43,896 nucleotides of DNA. Origin: CAZXCQ01 sp964639275. Lineage in GTDB: Bacteria; Desulfobacterota; DSM-4660; Desulfatiglandales; Desulfatiglandaceae. The DNA lies in contig CAZXCQ010000006.1 in assembly GCA_964639275.1 (NCBI GenBank), forward strand, positions 1-43,896, written 5' to 3'. The notes under the pieces were generated by a model. It was not told the origin of the DNA and searched no databases. It saw nothing but the letters and a program-made list of their open reading frames with translations. Positions 34,234-41,498 of the stretch are shown piece after piece. Position 1 is the stretch's first letter. Each line of letters opens with the position of its first letter. A program made the translations under genes and the position numbers.

Positions 34234-34883
34234 TAGCCCAGGCCTTCAACCACTCTTTGTCTCCTCGACCCGGTGTACAGATCCCCCTTTGACCAGGTGG
34301 AGCTGCACCCTTTTCTCCTCTTGAAGCATCGCTCTTGCCATGAGAAGGCTCTGCCCCATAATGTTTAATAGTGACTGGGGTCTGAACAGGGTCAAACCTT
34401 GATTTGTGCTTTATCTGTTGACTTATTTTGCCGCACCCCGTAGGTAAGATAACCATGGCACGTCAATAGCGAATAGCGTATCCCGGCGCGTTGTTTCATG
34501 TGCTTTTTCGGGGTCATGGGCGTCCGAATATATTTTTGTCAGATAAGGACCGCAGCTTTTTTTTGACCCGGTTCAATAGGTCAATCAAGGCGGATTTTGC
34601 ACAATAAAAGCGATGAGCGAAATCAGCCGCAGGCGCGATAAGGATAGAGGGCTGGGGGAAAAATATCAGACGTTAAAAGCACAAATCGATGTTTGCCCCC
34701 CTGTCCTCCCTATTCCTAAGTTCACGCCCTCCGACATCGGGGGCTTGGACATGGCGGGCGTACACAACAGATTTCAGCAGACAAAAAAAGCTGACAGAGT
34801 CTTATGCAAATCTGCAATTTATTGGTCGGGTTTTGTGCTGCTGATTTAGTCGTTCGACAACAGAGGAGAGAAGGAGAATTATC
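34234..34883. other. Intergenic region containing a full MITE
   Basis: The MITE occupies 34389-34700. Before it lies plain sequence; after it (34700-34868) only the leader of the small gene at 34884. No other gene is supported. Confidence 0.5.
34389..34700 (+). mobile_element. Transposase-derived MITE, full-length copy 2
   Basis: 312 bp, the same length as the 21594 copy. Left end GGGTCAAACCTTGATTTG; right end CAAATCGATGTTTGCCCCC, partly decayed. Transposase N- and C-terminal stubs are recognisable, but the ATG frame is broken early by TAG (CGTCAATAG), so nothing functional is encoded. Confidence 0.75.
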
Positions 34884-35132
34884 ATGGCAGACTTGAAGAT
34901 CCGAGTGTTCAAGGGCGGCGAGTCCAACCCGGACACAACAGTCACAATTCCCGGAGGCGTTCTGAAGATAGCCTCCAAGCTTATACCAAAGCAAGCGGCC
35001 AATGCCCTTCAAGAGAAAGGAATCGACCTCGACGAGATCATCAGACTTTCTGAAAATCCGGATGCTCACGGCACCCTCGTTGAAGTCGAGGAACACAAGA
35101 AGAACGAAAGGGTTGTCATCGCCCTGGAGTAG
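34884..35132 (+). CDS. Small conserved protein of unknown function (82 residues)
   Basis: ATG 8 bases after AAGGAG. The product starts ADLKIRVFKGGESNPDTTVT and has alternating beta and helical character (VLKIASKLIPKQAANALQEK), ending VIALE. Single-domain, soluble, no Cys or metal motif. Similar ~80-residue proteins exist in proteobacteria; I know no assigned function. A DUF-type adaptor is possible. Confidence 0.7.
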   Translation: MADLKIRVFKGGESNPDTTVTIPGGVLKIASKLIPKQAANALQEKGIDLDEIIRLSENPDAHGTLVEVEEHKKNERVVIALE

Positions 35133-35178
35133 CAGACAAGACGATTGTCAAACATCAGCGTAGTAGAATGTTAGAATG

Positions 35179-35268
35179 GAAGCGGAGCGCGGGACGCTCT
35201 TCAAAAATTCAATAATTTACACTGACCTCAAAAGTTGCTAAATTCCTAAAGAGCGTCCCGCTTACGCT
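35179..35268. repeat. REPIN-like hairpin (two inverted REPs)
   Basis: GGGACGCTCTT (from 35191) and AAGAGCGTCCC (to 35259) face each other across ~45 bp, with the homology extending outward (AAGCG...GGGACG). The words equal the RAYT element ends at 17161 and 18248, so this is probably a non-autonomous REP doublet moved by that transposase. Confidence 0.75.
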
Positions 35269-35341
35269 TATTACCGCTGTACATATGATTCCTGTGTTTT
35301 CGTGACTTTCTAATTTTGTGATTTCGTGATAAAAGGTTAGT

Positions 35342-35460
35342 CCATGGAGTCATAAATTCGATGACGAATTTATTCCCTCAGGACTTAGTGCTGAGTGAGC
35401 CATTGCTCAGACTTTGAGATCGTTGGATACGACACCGTATTTGCGGTTCGAAGCACTTAG
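35342..35460 (+). repeat. 119-bp inverted repeat, left copy
   Basis: Reverse complement matches 37562-37680 with about eight differences. Contains the palindrome ATAAATTCG-ATGA-CGAATTTAT near its outer end. With its partner it brackets the PNPOx-like and photolyase genes. Confidence 0.8.
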
Positions 35461-35547
35461 ATTTCCAAACGGATGGAGAGTCGCCAACGCTCAACACCTG
35501 CTTTGGCGATGGCAGGAAAAAGAGTGCAGGGGCTTAGGAGTCTTGAA

Positions 35548-35985
35548 ATGCTTGAAACAATGAAAAAGCTGGCAAAGGAAAAGGATTTATGTGTGCTTGC
35601 CACTATCTCGGGCGACAAGCCCCATTGCTCCCTTATGGCCTATACCACAGATGATGACTGTCGCGAAATCTACATGGCGACACACCGGAGCACCCAGAAA
35701 TACAGGAACATCACAGAAAATCCCTTTGTGAGTCTTCTCATCGACACAAGGGAGGATCATCGGGGGTCCACCCGGCCTGACACAAAAGCAATGACCATAT
35801 CCGGAATATATGAAAGGATGGGGGATGAGCAGAAAAAGGCACTGGCCCGCTCAAGGCTTTTGAAGAGGCATCCCCATCTCAAAGCCATCTTAGAGCATCC
35901 GGATACAGATATCCTCTGCATAAGGGTCACTTCGTTCTTGCTATTGGACGGTCTGACAGACGCCCATTTCGAGAAGATTGAGTGA
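35548..35985 (+). CDS. Pyridoxamine-phosphate-oxidase-like FMN protein
   Basis: 145 residues from ATG 35548, placed 7 bases after TAGGAG; an in-frame ATG at 35473 sits beside the inverted repeat and would add 25 basic residues without family homology. A split-barrel flavin-binding fold is indicated by LCVLATISGDKPHCSLMAY, EIYMATHRSTQKYRNITENP and VSLLIDTRED. Such proteins bind FMN or F420 and act as small reductases or oxidases. It stops 15 bases before the photolyase start, suggesting an operon in which it might supply or protect a flavin; that link is inferred. Confidence 0.8.
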   Translation: MLETMKKLAKEKDLCVLATISGDKPHCSLMAYTTDDDCREIYMATHRSTQKYRNITENPFVSLLIDTREDHRGSTRPDTKAMTISGIYERMGDEQKKALARSRLLKRHPHLKAILEHPDTDILCIRVTSFLLLDGLTDAHFEKIE

Positions 35986-36000
35986 CAATGAGAACAACCT

Positions 36001-37467
36001 GTGAGTACAGTCCCTCAAAGTCGCATTCTCAAATGCAATGACGCCATGGTGAATCCAGAGGGCGACTTCGTTCTCTACTGGATGGTCGCATTTCGTAGAA
36101 TCAGATGGAATTTCAGTCTCCAACGGGCTGTTGAATGGTGCCTCGATCTCAATAAGCCCCTCATCGTCCTTGAGGCCCTGCGCGCAGGCTATGCTTGGGC
36201 GAGCGATCGGTTCCACCGCTTCATCATGGACGGCATGAAGGACAATGGGGAAATCCTAAAGAGGGCCAAAGTTTTCTACTATCCGTATGTGGAACCCAGC
36301 CCGGATGCGGCCAAAGGCCTTCTCGCCGCTCTTGCCAAGAAGGCATGCGTGGTGGTTACCGATGACTTCCCTGCCTTTTTTATCCCCCGTATGACTAGCG
36401 CCGTCGCAAATACCCTGCCTGTTCATCTGGAAAAGGTGGATTCCAACGGGCTGCTTCCCATGCGAGCTGCCTGCAACGTCTTCACTGCGGCCCAATTCTT
36501 CAGGCGATTTCTCCAAAAGGAATTACCCTCTCATCTTTACAAAATGCCCGAACCCAATCCTTTGAAAGGCAAAAATCTGCCAGCGTCTGTCCCTATTCTC
36601 CAAGAGTTCTTGAGGTGGTGGCCGCAAGCCTCACCGGCACTCCTCCAAGGAGACCGACGGGCACTCGCTTCTATCCCGCTCGATCATGGGGTGAGCATCG
36701 TGGAGCAGCGTGGTGGGACAAAGGAAGGGACGAAAGTGTTGAGGGGATTTCTTGAGAACAGGCTCTCCCTTTATCCGGATAACCGCAATCACCCTGATGA
36801 AGACGGAACGAGCGGGCTTTCCCCTTATCTTCACTTCGGTCACATCTCCATACACGAGGTGTTTCATCTTCTTGCGGAAAGAGAGGAGTGGACCCTGGAA
36901 CACCTCTCAAATAAGGTGACAGGCAGCCGCAGCGGCTGGTGGCGTATGAGTGAGGCCGCAGAAGCCTTCCTGGACGAGCTAGTAACCTGGCGAGAAATCG
37001 GTTTCAACATGTGCTCGCAAAGGGATGACTACGACCGGTATGATTCTCTTCCTGACTGGGCTCTTACAACCCTGAGGCAACACGAGAACGACCGGAGGAA
37101 ATATCTCTATAGCCTCGACCAATTTGAAAAGTCCGAGACCCATGATCCCCTCTGGAACGCAGCCCAAACCCAGCTCCGTGTTGAGGGCCGTATTCACAAC
37201 TACTTGCGAATGCTCTGGGGTAAAAAAATCCTGGAGTGGAGCCCCTCCCCCCAAGAGGCTCTGGACATCATGATTGAACTGAACAATAAGTACGCCCTTG
37301 ACGGGAGGGATCCCAATTCCTACACGGGGATCATGTGGGTCCTTGGTCGATATGACAGGGCTTGGGGCCCGGAGAGGCCAATATTCGGGAAGGTGCGCTA
37401 CATGAGTTCCGAAAATACGCTCAGGAAGGTCAAAGCTAACGATTATCTTGAAAAATACAGACCTTGA
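36001..37467 (+). CDS. phrB: Deoxyribodipyrimidine photolyase, class II type
   Basis: 488 residues, GTG start. N-terminal antenna domain opens with FVLYWMVAFRRIRWNFSLQR, typical of class II. The FAD-binding half shows GTSGLSPYLHFGHIS (~272), LVTWREIGFNMC (~330) and MLWGKKILEWS (~405). The enzyme splits cyclobutane pyrimidine dimers in UV-damaged DNA using light. Finding it in what otherwise looks like an anaerobe's genome is unusual but not unique. The gene pair with the PNPOx-like protein lies between inverted repeats, consistent with horizontal gain as a small cassette. Confidence 0.9.
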   Translation: MSTVPQSRILKCNDAMVNPEGDFVLYWMVAFRRIRWNFSLQRAVEWCLDLNKPLIVLEALRAGYAWASDRFHRFIMDGMKDNGEILKRAKVFYYPYVEPSPDAAKGLLAALAKKACVVVTDDFPAFFIPRMTSAVANTLPVHLEKVDSNGLLPMRAACNVFTAAQFFRRFLQKELPSHLYKMPEPNPLKGKNLPASVPILQEFLRWWPQASPALLQGDRRALASIPLDHGVSIVEQRGGTKEGTKVLRGFLENRLSLYPDNRNHPDEDGTSGLSPYLHFGHISIHEVFHLLAEREEWTLEHLSNKVTGSRSGWWRMSEAAEAFLDELVTWREIGFNMCSQRDDYDRYDSLPDWALTTLRQHENDRRKYLYSLDQFEKSETHDPLWNAAQTQLRVEGRIHNYLRMLWGKKILEWSPSPQEALDIMIELNNKYALDGRDPNSYTGIMWVLGRYDRAWGPERPIFGKVRYMSSENTLRKVKANDYLEKYRP

Positions 37468-37906
37468 TAGCCCGGGGGGCTGAGACTCACCGTGTGGTAG
37501 AATGGATAAGAACGTGAATCTGACCTATTTCAAGTATCATTTTCAAATATCTAAATGGTTCCTCAGTGCTTCGAATCGCCAATACGGTGTCTTATCCAAC
37601 GATCTCAAAGTCTGAGCAATGGCTCCCTCAGCACTAAGTCCTGAGGGAATAAATTCGTCATCGAATTTATGACTCGATGGGCTCAGCTCCAAGATCATAG
37701 ACGGAGACAGAAGCTGTCATTCCAGCGGACCGTTGAAGCATCCGGTGAACTCTGCAGCCGCCGAATCGCCACGTTCATCATCTTATACTTCTCCTTGAGT
37801 GAATGCTGTTAAGAAAGTGTCTATCCTGTTCACCTGGGATGGGGAGCAGGGGTTTTCTTGAAGGCGAAAAATCCATTCCGGTCCGAAACGCATGATCTCG
37901 CGATCA
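37468..37906. other. Intergenic region containing the right inverted repeat
   Basis: Convergent gene ends. Besides the repeat at 37562-37680 nothing recognisable is present. Confidence 0.5.
37562..37680 (-). repeat. 119-bp inverted repeat, right copy
   Basis: Inverted match to 35342-35460, including the same AT-rich palindrome and the CTCAGCACTAAGTCCTGAG block. About 93% identity by eye. Confidence 0.8.
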
Positions 37907-39748
37907 TCAAACCGGTATAGGCGCGATCACCTGGGAGGAGACAAACATCCAGGTAACCAGCAAGGCATTGACCAGCGCCCCGAGGTAGATCTTGCCCGTA
38001 AGCTGATAGAACCAGGTGGAGATCGGTGTGGTCATGATCAGAACACCAATGATGTGAAAGAGGTTGATTACAAATGAGACAAACATTCCCCCGGGTCCGA
38101 CAAGGGGGATAAACTCTGTCGTAAACAGCGGTACGTACTGTATCATCAGAAAGAGGATCACAGGGGCAACCAATGCAAAGGTATTGGTGAAGGACCACGC
38201 GACAAAGGTCTTGAACCAGGTCCTTTTCTTTGCCCTTCGCAGTTCGCCGTGCAAAAAGATCCCCATCAGCACAAAACCGACCAGGATAAAGGGGAAGTAT
38301 ACGAGGCATAACAGGGCCCGGTAGGGCGTCAGGTCGCTGGCAAAGGGAAAGATAAACCTGAAATCCACGATAAAAACCCGCTCGAGCACGTGTTCGCTAA
38401 AATAGGCAAAGGCAAAGAGGATGGCAGCCAGCAGAATTGTCTTGCCGATTGCGGCCCGATCTAATGCGAAACGGTCCTCTCTGTAAGAGATGCCGAGATC
38501 GGCCAGGGTGAGTCCGCTCTCCCCTGCCCGCTTCCTGAACCAGCAACGGAAGATCAGAAAGCCGATGATATTTATCCAGAAAAACCACCAGACAATACCA
38601 TTGACCATCATCATGGGAAAGGCCCTGTCGATCGGTACCAGATAGATATGAACGGCAAAAAGGACAAGGATCAGGGGAAGAAAGAGCCACATGAGCAACC
38701 CGTTGATCCCCACGAACTTGAAATAGGACTTCCCGGAACAGGCGTATGACCCGGAAACGGGGCCCTGGAGAGGGCTAAAAAACCTTGTCCTGAGCATCAT
38801 GAGACCCAAGGGGAGAAGGGAGGCAAAGCAGGATAGCATTGCAACCAGTGTGGCCCACTCTTTGATCTGCCAGGTCTGGCTATTTGGGTCGATCCAACAC
38901 TTTTCCGGGGGATGAAGTGCCTCTTTCATCCACTCTAAGGCCTCGGCAATGGCGACGCGGCTGTGGGATTCCTGGATGTGAATGGTCCTTGGCACGAAGA
39001 CCCGCCGGGCCGTTCCGTCGCTGAAATCCCCATATGTCTTTCCGAATCTTGGATTCTTGACGGGGAAGGCCTTTTGCGTTTGAGGTGTGCTCATCCATTC
39101 CGCCTCAAGGTGTCGGGTTCCTGTCATCCTCTTTCGGAACTCATCCCACCGGCCCAAAATCATCAGCATATTCTTTGGACGCGTCAAGGTGGCGTCCACC
39201 GTATAGGCAAAACCGGTTATGACAAGTGCTTTGACGGCTGGATCCTCCAAGGCTACGATGTAGGCCATCTCAGCCCCCAAGCTGTGGCCCATCATGCCGA
39301 CCGAGTCGGGATTCACAAACGGCAAGGCCCTCAGATACTTTAAAGACGTGAGGCCACCATAGGTTTCGTCAAAATCTGGCTCAGTCGGGTCATTCGGGAT
39401 GCCCGAATTTCCCCGTCCGATGGCATCGATGTTGAGTACAGCAAAACCCCTTTTTGCCAGTTCGATACAGTAAGCATCACCCGTCTCGCGGTTGTTCTGA
39501 TAGCCATGGATGTATACGACTCCAGGGGAACGATTATCGGGAGTAGCCTTTAGAGGTTTAAGTAGCTTGCTCCGAATGGGAATGCCATTAAAATTCTTGT
39601 ACGTTACATTGGTGACCACCACTCGTCCAAAATCGGTCTGTATCAGGGAAGCCACAACCACCGCGGCGATCATGATCGCCAGACAGATAACAAAGATTAT
39701 GATTGCCTTGTTGCCATGGCCGGTATCAAAAAGCCTTTTTGTATCCAT
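37907..39748 (-). CDS. Membrane protein: alpha/beta hydrolase fused to multi-helix C-terminus
   Basis: 613 residues from ATG 39748 (AGGAG ~8 bases upstream); an extension to 39829 lacks a ribosome site. One N-terminal membrane helix (~14-36) anchors an alpha/beta hydrolase domain: oxyanion-hole YIHGYQNN (~82), nucleophile elbow MGHSLGAEMA (Ser ~155), candidate acid in LGRWDEF (~200) and His in ESHSR (~262). Residues ~295-613 contain about eight membrane helices. An esterase/peptidase-like catalytic head on a large membrane domain is uncommon. The head would face the periplasm if the first helix is an uncleaved signal anchor. Substrate unknown; a membrane-lipid or acyl-group role is a guess. 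Confidence 0.8.
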   Translation of the reverse strand: MDTKRLFDTGHGNKAIIIFVICLAIMIAAVVVASLIQTDFGRVVVTNVTYKNFNGIPIRSKLLKPLKATPDNRSPGVVYIHGYQNNRETGDAYCIELAKRGFAVLNIDAIGRGNSGIPNDPTEPDFDETYGGLTSLKYLRALPFVNPDSVGMMGHSLGAEMAYIVALEDPAVKALVITGFAYTVDATLTRPKNMLMILGRWDEFRKRMTGTRHLEAEWMSTPQTQKAFPVKNPRFGKTYGDFSDGTARRVFVPRTIHIQESHSRVAIAEALEWMKEALHPPEKCWIDPNSQTWQIKEWATLVAMLSCFASLLPLGLMMLRTRFFSPLQGPVSGSYACSGKSYFKFVGINGLLMWLFLPLILVLFAVHIYLVPIDRAFPMMMVNGIVWWFFWINIIGFLIFRCWFRKRAGESGLTLADLGISYREDRFALDRAAIGKTILLAAILFAFAYFSEHVLERVFIVDFRFIFPFASDLTPYRALLCLVYFPFILVGFVLMGIFLHGELRRAKKRTWFKTFVAWSFTNTFALVAPVILFLMIQYVPLFTTEFIPLVGPGGMFVSFVINLFHIIGVLIMTTPISTWFYQLTGKIYLGALVNALLVTWMFVSSQVIAPIPV

Positions 39749-40115
39749 CCTGTCTTCTCCTCTCCCCCCGCAATTGGTACCAGAGCCCCTTACCGGTTCG
39801 TGATTTTGCCTGAGCGGTACGCCATTCAATCAAGTTAAGCGGCCATCTTCCCACCATCGCTTGATCTGTGCCGGATTATCCCGGCGCATTCCCAATGTCC
39901 CTACATCATTCCCTCGCGGAAATAAACGTCCAAATTGATACCATCTGGGAGGAGTCTCGAGTTGTGAATGGTGAGGAGGTTAGTACTGCTTCATCATTAT
40001 CAACCATAATATCGTGACCGGCCCGTCTCATTGACACACGAGGGCAAGTTTCCTATACTTCGGGTTGCAAAAAGGGAGTCCTTATCATCTGATCAAGAAG
40101 GGAGAGAAATGAACC
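39749..40115. other. Intergenic region with promoter repeat
   Basis: Divergent upstream region of the hydrolase and cupin genes. Contains the best member of the promoter-repeat family (40031-40059), preceded by ATATCGTGACCGGCCCGTCTC, which weakly resembles the context of copies A and B. Confidence 0.5.
40031..40059 (+). promoter_or_regulatory. Near-consensus sigma70 promoter before the cupin gene
   Basis: TTGACA, 17 bases, TATACT: a perfect -35 and a one-mismatch -10 box. Followed by the repeat family's GCAAAAAGGGAGTCCTTATCA and a ribosome site (GGGAGAG). Strongest candidate promoter in the window. Confidence 0.7.
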
Positions 40116-40454
40116 ATGAAAAAAGTAGAGCTAAAAGACGTGAAGCCCTATGATGCGCCCGGACATTTCAATATGACAGCAATGAGGCTTCATGGCAAAG
40201 AGGAGACCGGGGCACAGAAATTCTGGATGGGACTCTCCCATTTCCTGCCGCAGGGCGGGGCAGAGTTTGCCTCGTCACCCATGGAAAAGATCTATTTTGT
40301 GCTCGAGGGAGAAGTCACCGTCAAGACGGAAAAAGAGGAAATTACTCTTGGTCCATGGGATTCGGTGTTCATCGGCCCCGATGAGGGGAGATCCATCATC
40401 AACAAAACCAACAAACCAGCAAGCATGTTGGTGATCATCAACTACCCGGATTAA
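40116..40454 (+). CDS. Small cupin-domain protein
   Basis: 112 residues, ATG after GGGAGAGAAATGAACC. Single conserved beta-barrel cupin: PMEKIYFVLEGEVTVKTE (motif 1 region) and LGPWDSVFIGPDEGRSIINK (motif 2 region). The classic metal-binding His residues of motif 1 are not obvious, so it may bind a small molecule without being a dioxygenase. Driven by the promoter repeat at 40031; convergent with the dehydrogenase gene, whose stop is 43 bases away. Confidence 0.8.
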   Translation: MKKVELKDVKPYDAPGHFNMTAMRLHGKEETGAQKFWMGLSHFLPQGGAEFASSPMEKIYFVLEGEVTVKTEKEEITLGPWDSVFIGPDEGRSIINKTNKPASMLVIINYPD

Positions 40455-40496
40455 ATAAACAGATGGCCATTGTGTCAACCGGCCTGGTGTCTTCCC

Positions 40497-41393
40497 CTAA
40501 CTGAGACGGCTTTGTTTGATACCTCCCAACTCCTCCATTAAGAGGAGCAACGCGGAGAAGTCCAACTCACCCTGCCCTCTTGCCTTGAGCATTCCGAGAA
40601 ACTGCCGTACCAGGCTGGTGGTGGGCATGGGTGCATCGAGCTTTTTCCCAATGTCAAGGGCCAGATCGAGATCCTTGGCAATCATAGACGTTGTAAAGGC
40701 CGCCTTGAAATCCCGTTTGGATAGTTGCGGAATCTTGTAGTTGACCAGGGGAGAGGCCAAGACGCTATTGCCGATAATCTCCAGCAGTTGATCAGAGTCG
40801 ATCCCCGCCTTTTCCCCAAAGGTGAGGGCCTCGGCCAGCATCTGGCACGTTGTGCCGACCATCATGTTGAGGGCAAGCTTGACGTAGCGTGCTTCCTCGT
40901 TGGCGCCGACATAAAACGTCTTTTGCCCCAAGATGCCAAAGATATCAAGGCACTGTTCGTATGCCTGTTTATCTCCAGAGGCAAAGATGGTTAGTCTACC
41001 ATCGGCTGCCAGAACGGTACTCCCCGATACGGGCGCCCGGAGCATCTTCACCCCCTTTTCTTCGGCTGCCTGTGCCACCTCACCCGAACTCCCGGGGTCA
41101 ACCGTACTCATATCGATAAGGATACTGCCGCTCTTTGCACCAGCCAGGGAGCCATTATCACCCAGGGCTACGGTTCTGAGTACCTGGCCATCGGGTATCA
41201 TGGTAATGATTACATCTGACTTGCCAGCCACTTCCCTGGCAGAATTGGCCGTATCGGCTCCTCTGTCGGCCAATACCACTATTCGATCTTGCCTCACATC
41301 GTAGGCCGTTAAAGGAAAACCCGCTTCGAGCAAGCGGCCTGCCATGGGTTGCCCCATATTCCCTAACCCGATAAATCCCACTCTCTTTTTCAT
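40497..41393 (-). CDS. Beta-hydroxyacid dehydrogenase (3-hydroxyisobutyrate dehydrogenase family)
   Basis: 298 residues, ATG start. NAD(P)-binding GFIGLGNMGQPMAGRLLEAG at the N-terminus; substrate loop APVSGS (~118-124) with IDMSTVDPGSS; catalytic Lys in YVKLALNMMVG (~170). This family interconverts 3-hydroxyisobutyrate, tartronate semialdehyde or other short hydroxyacids and semialdehydes. It follows the glycyl radical enzyme gene on the same strand by ~105 bases, so it could process that enzyme's aldehyde product, though the link is inferred. Confidence 0.88.
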   Translation of the reverse strand: MKKRVGFIGLGNMGQPMAGRLLEAGFPLTAYDVRQDRIVVLADRGADTANSAREVAGKSDVIITMIPDGQVLRTVALGDNGSLAGAKSGSILIDMSTVDPGSSGEVAQAAEEKGVKMLRAPVSGSTVLAADGRLTIFASGDKQAYEQCLDIFGILGQKTFYVGANEEARYVKLALNMMVGTTCQMLAEALTFGEKAGIDSDQLLEIIGNSVLASPLVNYKIPQLSKRDFKAAFTTSMIAKDLDLALDIGKKLDAPMPTTSLVRQFLGMLKARGQGELDFSALLLLMEELGGIKQSRLS

Positions 41394-41498
41394 GGTTCTT
41401 GCCCTTTCTGTTCTGTATCTTTTTGATCTATTTTCTCAATAATCCGGAGAATCACCCCGATTTGCTGAGATAGGACCTTCTGTCAAAAGACAAAGTCC

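Noticed and set aside
35342..35460. tRNA-like GGTTCGAAG in the inverted repeat
   Set aside because: Only a T-loop-like word; no acceptor stem, D-arm or anticodon arm can be built around it on either strand.
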